From Psococerastis gibbosa (taxonomy: Eukaryota; Arthropoda; Insecta; Psocodea; Psocidae), in NCBI GenBank assembly GCA_963971405.1, contig OZ020491.1, positions 17,912,855-17,976,854 on the forward strand: a DNA stretch of 64,000 bases, in the 5' to 3' direction. The position numbers and the translations under genes were made by a program. Positions 45,101-53,871 of the stretch are shown one piece after another (position 1 is the first letter of the stretch; each line of letters opens with the position of its first letter). The notes under the pieces were generated by a model. It saw only the letters and a program-made list of their open reading frames with translations. It was not told where the DNA came from and searched no databases.

Positions 45101-48100
45101 TAAAACTTTTTCTGGCAGGAAAAATGACAAATGTGTTCCAAGTCAAAATTCTAAAATTTTAGAGCTTTCAGCAATATTAGATAATATTAGTAATTTCTAT
45201 GTTAACAATTCCACTCCCAAGAGTAAAATTAATCTTATGTACAACTTAGGGGAAGAAGTCGATTTACTCATTGGTTTCGCTTATCATGATCGCGTAAAGA
45301 AAAAAGTTAGGTTGTCAAAAGGTGTAAGCAAACGTCTTAATATTACGTCATTGAGTGAAGAAAAATTTCAGCAATACCCAGTAGTCAGTATTGGAAACTC
45401 ATTATGCCTTAGGCATAGTATAATTGGTATAAATTGTTGTACATTGATTCTAGAAATATGGGATTCCACTGTCGGCTTTAAAAGTTTTTCTAGTCTTTTA
45501 TCAATTGTAGATAACTGGGCTTTTGTCAACTATCCCCTTGTTTTAGGTATAGATATATATACTATTAGTGGCTACATGGACTTTCCGGCGTTAGAAATAC
45601 TCAATATTGTACTGATGCAACAAAACTTAAAATTTGTTTTTTACAATAAGGGTTATAGAAATATTGATTTTCTTCAGATTCCAAGCCAGCATGCCCCCGA
45701 TGAGCAGCCTAACCCCTCAGGCTATCTTTTGCATAAAAATCAACAAGAGTTCTATATTAATAGTATGATAGAACTTAGAAATATATTGCTGAATGCCGAT
45801 CATATGAACGCGGTCAAATATCAGGCTATACTTGAGTCAGCACTCACCCAGTAATCGCATATCAGGTGCTGCAATTAGTCTAATTAGGTCAACTAACACA
45901 AATATATACAATAATGAGTGCTCCTCGTTTCTGATCAAAACAAATATTATATATAGGATGGGATACGCTCTAAATGATGGCTATGTTTCCTTTTGTCCCC
46001 TCTCCCAAAAATTCAATACTGCAGAAAAATATATCTTGGTAACAGATAAGACAGAGCTAATGCTGAATGCTGAACTGATGCAGTCTATAGGTAAGGTGAA
46101 CATATTCGCACGTCCTATGCCTAAGCTGACTTTCGTTGAGGGCTGCCCCGGATCAGGCAAATCGCATTACATCATTCAGCAGCACTGCCCAGGGCGGGAT
46201 CTAATACTGACCCACACTAGGGAGGCTGTAAAAGATATAAGAATAGTAACAGAAAAGCGATTTCCAAACAACAAAAATCTACAGCTTCTCCAGAACTATC
46301 GCACTATTTCATCATTTATAATCAATTATCGAGGGGAAAGTATGAAAGGGTTTTTATTGATGAGATTTCGCTTGGTCATGCCGGTTTTATAGGCTTTGTC
46401 GCTAATCTTACTCACGCAAAGGAAATTGTCCTCCTCGGAGATCATAAGCAAATTCCATACATAGAGAGAAGCCCTTTCAAAGTAAATTTTCACAATGTCA
46501 CTGGGCTGTGCAGTCCGGAAGCTTTCCTTACTCAGACCAGGAGGTGCCCTGTAGATGTAGCATACGCTTTGTCCACGACCTACCCGAATATCACAAGCAG
46601 AAATCCAATCGTAAATTCAGTAGGCCTAACGTTATCTAATGGTGAGTTTTACCAGTTAAAACCTGGTTCACTCATTTTAACATTTACTCAAGCTGAGAAA
46701 CGCAAAGTTTCAAAAGCACTAGTGGGTAAGTGCTCTAAACCCATCCAAATCTGCACAGTCCACCAGAGTCAAGGGAAAACATCTGAACACGTTGTTTTGT
46801 GCAGAATGAATCCATTGCCGCTGGAAATTTACCACAGCATTCCTCACGCCATAGTGGCTATTTCAAGACACACAAAATCGTTTCAGTACCTAACAACTGT
46901 AAACGATGATGATGCAGTTAGCTTATTAATAAGGAAGGCCAGAATTATGAGCCCAAGACAACTCCTTGTGTGGCATATTAAACAAACAAATAAGCAACAT
47001 AATAATAATAAAATAAGTTTTATAATAGGGGAAAAACCGGCAAGGGACATTAAGTGCTCTGAGTCATTGCCGGAGTTTGAGTCACTAAACCATGGCTGAT
47101 GATCCTGAATTATTCTCTAATGAGCTATTATTCCTCCTGAATAATTATTCATTAATAGACGCTGATTCAGCGGAGAATACTATTAATATTGATAATGGAT
47201 CCTCGTTAGAGGACTCATTACTATCAGTTGCTCAACTTCACCCTACTGCACTTCATATTGCTCACATTAATTCACAATCCCTCTTAGCTCATGTTGATTA
47301 CCTACAAGCCTCCTTTCTCTCCTGTAAATTTCATATTATAGCGGTCAGTGAAACATGGTTGAAGCCCTCTTTGGACTCTAGCCTGGTTGCTCTCCCCGAA
47401 TACTTCTTCTTTCGGAATGATCGCATTGGGAAGGGTGGTGGTGGCGTTGGGATATTCGTACACGATAGCATTAAAGCCAAAGTCCTCGAATTGTCAAACG
47501 GGCAGTATAACGAAAAGTGTGAATTTATGTTCATGGAAATAATTTTGAGAAAACAAAAGCTTTTATTTGGTGTTTGCTACAGGCCTCCTTGCGTTGATAG
47601 TGCATTCTCAGAGTATGAATCAGCTCTTCTGGAGCTTTCAACTGCATATGATCATATTATTGTAACTGGTGACTACAACGCAGACTTGCTAAAAAAGGAG
47701 AAACCTGATACGAGGAGCTTGTTGAGCATATTCGAGTCATGTGGCATACAACCTCTTTCGCTATCTCCCACCCACAACAATGCTCTATTGGACATAATAG
47801 TTGTTAGTGATAGTAGGCGCGCACTGAATCATGGGCAGTTAGTCGCTCCAGGTTTTTCTCACCATGACTTGATTTATCTAAGTTACTCTATTAAGCCCCC
47901 TAAACCACCACCAAAGTTTATCACCTACAGAAGTTTTAAAGATTTTAGTGAAGAGGATTTTATGAGATGCGCGGCACTCCTACCATGGCACGAAATTCAG
48001 GTACTATCCAGTGTTAATGACAAAACAGACAGGCTGAATTCAATGATAATCTCATTGTATGACAGATTTGCACCAGTAGTCACACGTAGGGTGACACACC

Positions 48101-51100
48101 CCCCCGCGCCTTGGCTTACGCCAGTCATCAAAACTCTAATGAAGGATAGGGATCGAGCATTCTCTCTTTGCAAACGCCACTCTACATTGGAAGCGCGCGC
48201 CAGGTACAAAAAACTCAGAAACAGGGTGTCACAGGCCATCAGGAATGCCAAATTAAAACAAGCTCACTCTCTTTGCGAACTGTCTGGGAAGAAACTTTGG
48301 TCAGGTCTTAAAAAGTTTGGAGTTGGTAAGAAAACAACGAATTCCATTTCACATTTTGATCCAGACAAATTAAATAATCACTATGCATCCGTAGTGCCTA
48401 TACCTCTTATAAATGAAGTACACAGTACGGTTGAAAATATTATGTCTCAGCCCAAGCCGACTTGCCCGCCTTTCTGTTTTAAGGCAGTATCCCCTCATGA
48501 GGTTCGGAAGGCTATTTCTTCAATTAAATCTAATGCCGCCGGATTTGACACCATAAACGCAAACATGATTAGCCGCCTAATAGATCACATTTTACCGTCT
48601 GTTGTAACCATTTTTAACCAATCTCTGGCATCAAGCATCTTTCCCATAACTTGGAAAACCTCTATTGTTCAACCATTGCCGAAGTGTGAGAAACCAGAAT
48701 CTTTCAACGACTTACGACCGATCAGTCTTCTTCCTATCTTGTCAAAAGCTCTAGAAAAAATAGTTCATTCGCAAATGAGTGAGTACCTAAAATTCAACAG
48801 CTTGACTGACAACTTCCAATCTGGTTTTCGTGCAGGTTGCAGTACCACAACAGCGTTATTAAATGTGATGGATGATATAACTATTGCAGCCTATGGCGGG
48901 ATGGTCACCATTATGACATTACTGGATAAAAGTAAAGCCTTTGACAGCGTTAACCATGATGTTCTACTGGCTCGTCTATCAGCCTTGAATTTTTCGTCGG
49001 ACGCTATTGCATGGGCAAAATCATATCTCAGTGGTAGAGTACAGATTGTAAAAATTGGCGAAAAACTATCGGCAGCCTCCCCTATTCGCTCGGGAGTGCC
49101 TCAAGGCTCTGTCCTTGGTCCTCTCCTCTTTTCAATTTATGTGTCAGATTTAGCGTCGAGTCTGAAATACTGTAGATACCATTTTTATGCAGATGATCTG
49201 CAGCTCTACGCGCATACGAATCAGTTCAACTTTGTTGCTACAGCGGATAAAGTCAATAACGATCTAAAGAATGTGGAGGGTTGGTGTGGCAGTAATTTTC
49301 TAATGATAAACCCAAATAAGTGCCAGTCAATAATCCTTGGCTCCAGAAAGCTTGTGTCCAGAATTATGAAAAGTGCCCCACCTCCGATTATAATAGGTTG
49401 TAGAAATATCCCCTACGAAGAGCAAGCCATTAAAAATCTTGGCCTATACATTGACCAGGGTCTTACTTGGCATGATCATACCAAAAGAGTGTGTAAAAAG
49501 GTTTTTTACTCCTTACACGCCCTGCAGCGCCTAAAATTTTTACTTCCTGTTGCTATAAAGCGAAATCTGATCCAATCATTAATATTTCCTATATTTGACT
49601 ATGTTGATTTGATTTACAGTAGTTGTAATGAAGTCGATGCTAGGCGCCTCCAATATGCGCAGAACTCATGCATGCGGTTCATTTACAATGTGAAACGGCG
49701 GGATCACATAACCCCATTCTACCGCAGGGCTCAGTGGCTGAAATTAGGTGAAAGAAGAACTTTCCACTCACTATTATTAGTATATAAGGTTTTGAACAGT
49801 GCAGCTCCTCCATATCTATATGACCGCCTAAAGCCATTGAATTCCCATAGAAATGGACTTGTATTGCGAATACCCCGACATAACACAGCTTTATATGGTA
49901 GTTCTTTTTTTGTAAATGTCTGCCGCCAGTGGAACTCCCTAGGTAAGGAAATTAGATCCCAGCCAAAGATTCGTGGGTTCAAAAGCCAGTTACTGAAAAA
50001 ATTACTAGGAACAGAATAGGTTTAGAATAAGAATACTGTCTAGATATTTACTGTATGTTTTTTTTTTTTTTTTTTTTTTTTTGCGTCACGTTACTTTAGA
50101 ATAAGTTCTTTTTATGCATTGTTAGAATAAGATTGTTTACGTTAAGCCTATGTATTTTGTAAATTGTATTGTTTTTGGACGTGGGTTAGGCAGAAAAAGA
50201 CTTTCTAGTCTTAAGTCTCGCCCCGTAAATATAAGACGTTTATTATTATTATTATTATTAATAAAGCCATTATTTATTTATTATTCGCTGAGAAATTTGT
50301 CATGGGAGCAAATAGGTTGCTGCGAAACGACAGAGTATACTGCAGCATATTTTCATCACAGGCGCACTGTTTTCCCCTCGACACATTAGTGACCTAGAAA
50401 TTTTTTGAAGTGCGTTCAGAATTAAAAATTTTGTTTTGTACCGACCAATCGCCATCCCATTGGTTCCCATGACAAATTTCACAGCGTCTGAGGATCGTCC
50501 GTGTGTATCGGCCTTAGGAGCATGTGTGCGTTTGTGTTACAGTACATCGATATCAAACGTTTACTGGCTTGCCTAACTAGATAAAGGAACCTTAATATCC
50601 TAGGTTTAAGCAGTTAATTTAGGCTTCATCAATGTGAAATAAGGCATTGCATTGCCGCCGTGTTTTGACATGCACAGTATGTAAAACACCCATACAAACT
50701 ATTCGATGGATGTATTGAATAACCTATTTAGTTGGCTCTGTAGGAAATTTTAATGCGACTCAAGTTCCATAATTGTGCCCCATCATCAATCATAAGTTTT
50801 TGGGACGTTATAAGAGATAGATAGAAATAGATAGAAAAACGTGTATTTCTCAACAAAAATGAACATGAAATAACAACCTGTGCCCCCTCAAGCCGAAGCG
50901 TGGGAAGGTGAAAGAAAGAAAATTGTTTTTATTTTCAATGTTGGCGAACTATGATACTTACTAAATATTTCCTCTTTTTGTGCAGTACGGACATCAAATT
51001 GCAGAACTATGGCATCGACAAGACTTAAAAGGACGTATTAGTCGAGAGTTTTTGGCGCCACCTTGCCAATACTTCTACTTTCATAAGACTGGTCCTGGTA

Positions 51101-51366
51101 ATCCCGCGCCGCGCGTCTCTCTTTTCTTGCCACCACGAGTATGTCTGCGTCCACTGGCATCGCGCGGTAGACTAATCTTTTGGTTTATTATTATTATTTT
51201 CCCTTTAGTTTTTAGATGTACTCCTGTACTTTTTTACCTTATTTCTTTTCTAATTTTTGCACTTGTGGTGTTTGGCAGAGTAGTATTGTCACCTTATTTT
51301 GAGAGGGGAGGTTCTAATTCTGAATCGGGTCCATTTGTGCCTCTTGACGTATCTTTTCAGGAATAA
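36105..51366 (+). CDS. SMPD4: sphingomyelin phosphodiesterase 4 (neutral sphingomyelinase 3)
   Basis: SMPD4 is a tail-anchored ER/nuclear-envelope sphingomyelinase that converts sphingomyelin to ceramide. Ten exons: 36105-36137, 36751-37165, 37430-37638, 38328-38507, 40320-40391, 40568-40836, 41563-41707, 42230-42442, 43369-43677 and 50986-51366. All are GT-AG and their phases join to 741 codons plus stop (vertebrate about 830-870). Landmarks are IKELQIFYPVLIENIFG (exon 2), LTDQYLSHFLPIE (exon 3), HAEIWRSESLL (exon 4), HWPLDSSF and LSYIQPWRY (exon 6), NPDLEPIRSTEVASLVR (exon 9), and a hydrophobic membrane anchor at residues 678-712 (exon 10). Intron 9 is 7.3 kb because a LINE sits in it. GAATAAATT overlaps the stop, and another AATAAA is at 51653. 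Confidence 0.93.
36470..36612 (-). pseudogene. LINE reverse transcriptase C-terminal scrap
   Basis: The minus-strand translation reads VEVISKYNNLPETIKQAP and then LVTAFRKRLQAKLK before a stop, the standard last residues of a Jockey/CR1-group ORF2. Only this tail remains, within SMPD4 intron 1. Confidence 0.65.
36663..36710. repeat. isolated left end of a GGCGG-type MITE
   Basis: TGTCAATAATCCGTCATTTGTGCATCAA matches the left interior of the element at 1184-1361. The rest is gone. It lies just upstream of SMPD4 exon 2. Confidence 0.55.
38895..39190. mobile_element. foldback MITE in SMPD4 intron 4
   Basis: CGGACGATTCTCCC and the downstream TCCGACGTCTTTTC with ATTGTAGGGATAGGG at the left are mirrored at 39110-39170 (CCCTATGGCTATAATAGAAAAG, CGTCGGCAAATCG, GGGAGAATCG). 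The GGTACACGCGGACGAT end is shared with the element disrupted by the LINE at 43.7-50.5 kb. Confidence 0.7.
39340..40215. mobile_element. long-TIR element in SMPD4 intron 4 with nested repeat
   Basis: GGGATTAGTGTAACACCGG near 39390 and its complement CCGGTGTTACGCTAATCCC near 40160 lie in arms of about 100-120 bp. The interior holds a copy of repeat family C (about 39620-39860). Confidence 0.7.
39620..39860. repeat. repeat family C, copy 1
   Basis: CCTCCTGATTATAGTGGATT, CCGAACCACTTGG, GTCACACGATTAAATCGGAG and GTGACCAGGACT blocks recur at 52090-52495 (opposite orientation) and 60150-60370. It may be a SINE, but no clear promoter boxes are seen. Confidence 0.65.
40437..40553 (-). mobile_element. 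SINE family B, copy 3
   Basis: This is the complement of the 20.4-kb copy (CAGTCGCCTCTGTAGGTTAG, CCACCTGGCCATCGAAGTCGA). It sits in SMPD4 intron 5, ending about 15 bp before exon 6. Confidence 0.7.
41207..41420. mobile_element. near-perfect foldback MITE in SMPD4 intron 6
   Basis: The arms of about 95 bp, from GGCGGCTATTCCACTATTTC to its complement, include TTTTAAGGAGACT, shared with copies at 1.2 and 13.0 kb. TA follows the right end. Confidence 0.85.
41760..42075 (+). mobile_element. SINE A copy 2, interrupted by a Penelope-type fragment
   Basis: The head has GTTGGTTCGAGTCCCACC and the body CCATGCTTCGGAGGGCATG. The body breaks at about 41916 and resumes at about 42022 with GCCCTAACTCCGCT. 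The insert is about 105 bp, minus orientation, and equals the 3' terminus of the Penelope-like element at 33.3 kb (CACAACCGGTTTCGGCTCAC). Confidence 0.85.
43010..43345. repeat. family F repeat with (AT)n core
   Basis: It contains CATCAAAATCGGATAATATT, a TACATACATA/TATATA microsatellite (43205-43252) and a right part GGCGGGTGGTTTTAGGCTCA. The right part recurs at about 55015-55130. Confidence 0.6.
43898..45073 (+). pseudogene. LINE ORF1, gag-like nucleic-acid-binding protein with CCHC knuckles
   Basis: The ORF1 product should coat the retrotransposon RNA. The ATG at 43898 opens a frame that meets TGA at 44756-44758 and then continues in the same frame to TAA at 45071-45073. The N-terminal part has a Lys-rich region and a probable helical segment (residues 60-95). 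The part after the TGA holds two perfect CX2CX4HX4C knuckles (CYACHKYNHSAKFC and CGHCATVGHVYKDC) and a third, looser Cys/His cluster near 44955-45022. The layout (basic region then knuckles) is that of Jockey and I-group ORF1. The TGA is followed by CGG; it is either a CGA-to-TGA decay or a readthrough site. Confidence 0.88.
45057..47099 (+). pseudogene. LINE middle ORF: virus-type SF1 helicase with unknown N-terminal domain
   Basis: An ATP-dependent RNA helicase/NTPase is predicted. ATG 45057 overlaps the ORF1 stop by 17 nt. The first part (45057-45854) matches nothing I recognise. The helicase follows: Walker A GCPGSGKSH at 46141, motif Ia LILTHTREA, motif II FIDEIS at 46353, motif III LLGDHKQIPYIER near 46434, TRRCP near 46533, motif V TVHQSQGK at 46755 and motif VI AISRHT at 46857. 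All SF1 motifs are present, and the sequence around them resembles tobamovirus-like replicase helicases more than cellular SF1. The frame shifts near 45840 and back near 46335, so the two cancel and this copy would not make the full protein. It ends 8 nt into the next ORF. Confidence 0.92.
47092..50019 (+). CDS. LINE endonuclease-reverse transcriptase (EN-RT)
   Basis: It nicks target DNA and copies the element RNA. The frame is fully open, 975 residues. The N-terminal APE-type endonuclease has Asn60 (HINSQSLL), Glu87 (SETWL), Asp194 and Asn196 (GDYNADLL), LLDIIVVS near 232-239, and a terminal His-Asp pair at 258-259 (SHHDL). The RT has NDLRPISLLPILSKALEK (539-556), motif A LLDKSKAFDSVNHD (610-623), motif B SGVPQGSVLGPLLF (667-680) and motif C YADD at 699-702. 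All catalytic residues are in place. The C-terminal third lacks a clear CCHC knuckle. The start ATG overlaps the stop of the helicase ORF (ATGGCTGA), suggesting termination-reinitiation. The lack of stops hints at a young or selected copy. Confidence 0.95.
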   Translation: MADDPELFSNELLFLLNNYSLIDADSAENTINIDNGSSLEDSLLSVAQLHPTALHIAHINSQSLLAHVDYLQASFLSCKFHIIAVSETWLKPSLDSSLVALPEYFFFRNDRIGKGGGGVGIFVHDSIKAKVLELSNGQYNEKCEFMFMEIILRKQKLLFGVCYRPPCVDSAFSEYESALLELSTAYDHIIVTGDYNADLLKKEKPDTRSLLSIFESCGIQPLSLSPTHNNALLDIIVVSDSRRALNHGQLVAPGFSHHDLIYLSYSIKPPKPPPKFITYRSFKDFSEEDFMRCAALLPWHEIQVLSSVNDKTDRLNSMIISLYDRFAPVVTRRVTHPPAPWLTPVIKTLMKDRDRAFSLCKRHSTLEARARYKKLRNRVSQAIRNAKLKQAHSLCELSGKKLWSGLKKFGVGKKTTNSISHFDPDKLNNHYASVVPIPLINEVHSTVENIMSQPKPTCPPFCFKAVSPHEVRKAISSIKSNAAGFDTINANMISRLIDHILPSVVTIFNQSLASSIFPITWKTSIVQPLPKCEKPESFNDLRPISLLPILSKALEKIVHSQMSEYLKFNSLTDNFQSGFRAGCSTTTALLNVMDDITIAAYGGMVTIMTLLDKSKAFDSVNHDVLLARLSALNFSSDAIAWAKSYLSGRVQIVKIGEKLSAASPIRSGVPQGSVLGPLLFSIYVSDLASSLKYCRYHFYADDLQLYAHTNQFNFVATADKVNNDLKNVEGWCGSNFLMINPNKCQSIILGSRKLVSRIMKSAPPPIIIGCRNIPYEEQAIKNLGLYIDQGLTWHDHTKRVCKKVFYSLHALQRLKFLLPVAIKRNLIQSLIFPIFDYVDLIYSSCNEVDARRLQYAQNSCMRFIYNVKRRDHITPFYRRAQWLKLGERRTFHSLLLVYKVLNSAAPPYLYDRLKPLNSHRNGLVLRIPRHNTALYGSSFFVNVCRQWNSLGKEIRSQPKIRGFKSQLLKKLLGTE

Positions 51367-52089
51367 ATTAATTGAAGTAAGTGATATTTTTTGTAATTTG
51401 GAGTAAAGTGCACTCTGCTGTTCCTTATCTTAGAAGCCTACAGGAACATCGCTATCAGTCATTACGAGAATGCTAGAAATCACAGAAAATGGGTACTGAA
51501 TCTGTACATTACCATTTGAATTCCATACTTATTCAATTATTTTGGTCACTTACACCACTTTGCCTGTGGGCGCTTCAATTTGTTTTCCCTTAATTTAATG
51601 AAAATAGTACTTATTTTAAATTCCCAAATCAGGCAAATTTTGTAATGACATCAATAAAATCTCTTTTGTCCATTAAGCTATTTATTTAAGCAGTTGCTGA
51701 GTTTGAGTTGCCTTTTGTGCCCTAATTGTTATTGGATAAAGTATCCTGTGTCAGTATACAGGGTGGGTCAGCGTGCTACACGATCTCCGCGAGAGGTAAT
51801 TAAAACTACAAAAATATAACATTATATTTTAGGGCCCGTTTATACAGTCGTTGCAGGAGCGGGTTTAATGTAAAATAAACAGAAGAAAAAATTGCAGTTT
51901 GTTTTCAACTGAGAACGAAGTCTCTTTTTAATGTAAGTTTCAAAGGGCTTATAAGATGGAAACACTGCCCAATGAATGACAAATTTATTCTATGTTTATT
52001 TTGAACCAGACCTGCCCCCGCAGGCCGCAACCGCCTGCTATAAGCAGTTCTCGATTATCTAAAATCGGTAAAACTTCCACTTAACCATA
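51367..52089. other. SMPD4 3' UTR and downstream DNA
   Basis: AATAAA at 51653-51658 is a likely SMPD4 polyadenylation signal. No gene is seen after it. Confidence 0.5.
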
Positions 52090-52495
52090 AGCTATAACTT
52101 AATGGTGTTGGCAACGTCTCGAGTATCGTGAAAATCCCTTAATGCTCTTGTTCACCCAATTCCAATATAGGCTGGCACCTAGTACGATGCCAACCCATTC
52201 AATTAAGGCCAATCCAGTTAGAACTTTTTGCACCAAGAAGTGCTGATGGCTTTGTGCGTCCACTAAAGTAGTAGTGTGCCCATCGTTGGCGGGGGAACAT
52301 CCAACATTGTGGGATATGACAATGCGCTGAGTCTAACATTCAATCTAAGTACGTAGAGTCCTGGTCACCTCCGAATTAATTGTGTGGCTTAACTATGTTC
52401 CAGAAGGGGTTCGGAACCCACTATAATCAGGAGGTCCACCCTGTCTTTCTCCCTGTGGTGAAGGAGTCTATTCTTAGAGTACCTCAAGCTAAAAA
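52090..52495. repeat. repeat family C, copy 2 (opposite orientation)
   Basis: GAGTCCTGGTCACCTCCGAA, GGTTCGGAACCCACTATAAT and CAGGAGGTCCACCCTGTC are the complement of blocks at 39.7 and 60.2 kb. It ends in an A-run (52489-52500). Confidence 0.65.
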
Positions 52496-52576
52496 AAAAA
52501 CAGACCCTCTTCCGCGACTCCATTAAATGTAAATCGCACTACCCCACTACGCGTTGTTGTTTTCGTTTTTTGTGCA

Positions 52577-53690
52577 AAATTAGATTATCACAGGAAATAC
52601 CGATCGTAAAGCCGTCAAAAATATAAATTATATTAGGAGAAATGCTCCTCTGCCTTTCGGTATACGGCATGTGGCCTTGACTAACATCAAAATTTCCTTT
52701 CTCGGGACTACCACACCATTCGTTTTTTGCACTAATCAAATTCAAAAATTGTGGCCAATCTATGGATGACCGATGACATTCTTGCGCTATTAGAGGAGAA
52801 TAGAAAATGGGTATCGAGAGATATAAGTTATAAGTATAAGTACTGAAATTTCAGTTATATTTATATAAAACGGGAGGACCAGAGAAAAATTTGGGAGGCT
52901 AAGGAGAGAATGAAAGAAGAAAACTGTAGGGAAATGGAATAGATGCAGAACAGACACGACTCGTTTAATCTCCACTGGAGAATGAAGGAAATAATAAGCA
53001 AGAAAAGAGAGAAGTATCTTTCTTGAACAGACAGGAATATGTTATTACTTCTTTACAAGACAAACTGAGGACGAGTACGTTCAAAACCTCTACGATGATG
53101 AGAGAAACGAGGAGCATGGAATTGAATCCGCTGAAATTATGCCCGATGAAATTGTGCATGGCAAGTCGCTGAATAATGGCAAAGCAGCAGAAATGTCTTC
53201 ATAAAAATGCAGAAAGTACTTCGGTGTCGGAATCTGCAGTTGGACCTTCGATTGCGAAATTGCGAATGGTGAAATGTTGTGTGTTGCTAATCGTTCTATA
53301 TGGTATGGAGGACTGGGCTTTGACACAAGCACGGAAAAAATACGCTTCGGCCATGTGATGAGGCCATGAGGAATGAAAAGTATCGTGTTCTCCATTTAAT
53401 AATACAAGTGATGATAGAAGGACAGAGGCTGAAGAACATCCTGGTCGAATAATCAGAGGTAGTGCCTTGGCAAAAGCACGACTTCGATTTTCGGAGTTGT
53501 AGTTTCCAAGGTCTGAATTGCCATGATGATCGCCAATCTTCGACATGAGAGACATTTAAAGAAGAAGTGGCAAACTGTATTAGAAAGAGATGCCTACATA
53601 TCATGCAAAACATAACAAAATGTTCACAAAAATTTCGGCTGTTTGTCTTGATATTTTTGACAGCTCTACGATGAGATATTTAATTTTTAC
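52577..53690. repeat. family D element, copy 3, split by a LINE
   Basis: The left end (ATCGTAAAGCCGTCAAAAAT) and the GGACTACCACACC interior lie at 52600-52765. The right end (ATATTTTTGACAGCTCTACG) is at about 53650. The LINE fragment lies between them. Confidence 0.5.
52860..53590 (+). pseudogene. internally deleted LINE RT remnant
   Basis: The plus-strand translation shows TEDEYVQNLYDDERNEEHG followed by NNGKAAEM (the start of an RT domain). After a deletion near 53185-53220 comes VLLIVLYGMEDWALTQARK, then FGHVMR-like and VLHLIIQ-like stretches in shifting frames, and IAMMIANLRHE-like at the end. The palm motifs are missing. It is an old copy with several frameshifts. Confidence 0.65.
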
Positions 53691-53871
53691 GCTTACAAGG
53701 CTTCCCCTCCGAATTCAGATTGTCTCGTTATACTTTAAAAAAAATTCCTGCGTACTTCCAAACGTTTCTCCAACATCTTCAGTGGTATCTCGGAGTCTTA
53801 AAAGCAAATAATAAGTAAAGGAGCTGTTCACTAATATTTACACTATAAGACGGGATTAGAGGTCATATTAA

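Larger units (their letters stand above)
43725..50290 (+). mobile_element. three-ORF non-LTR retrotransposon with viral-type helicase
   Basis: Order: 5' region to 43897, gag-like ORF1 (43898-45073, one in-frame TGA), helicase ORF (45057-47099, two frameshifts), EN-RT ORF (47092-50019), and a 3' UTR with a T-run at 50060-50082 and an ATT-repeat tail near 50240-50280. It resembles Jockey/CR1-group LINEs in EN and RT motifs and CCHC knuckles, but the middle ORF is extra. The exact 5' border is uncertain (about 43725-43780). It lies in SMPD4 intron 9 in sense orientation. Confidence 0.93.
43690..50516. mobile_element. MITE disrupted by the helicase-bearing LINE
   Basis: The right arm (50290-50516: GAGAAATTTGTCATGGGAGC, then the complementary TTCCCATGACAAATTTCACA and GATCGTCCGTGTGTATCGGC) pairs with the left outer end at about 43700 (ATACACGGACGAT). 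It shares ends with the element at 38.9 kb. The LINE lies between the two halves, so the MITE was there first. Confidence 0.6.

Noticed and set aside
45057-47099. Endogenous viral element independent of the LINE
   Set aside because: The ORF overlaps both neighbouring LINE ORFs by a few nucleotides and lies in the same strand, which is not expected of a random viral insertion; kept as part of the LINE pending sister copies.
43770-50300. Exact 10-bp repeat AGAAATTTGT at 43770-43779 and 50291-50300 as the LINE target duplication
   Set aside because: The right copy belongs to the MITE arm (it pairs with the complement at 50465-50480), and the MITE left end lies further upstream at about 43700, so the junction is not settled. 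I left the 5' border open.
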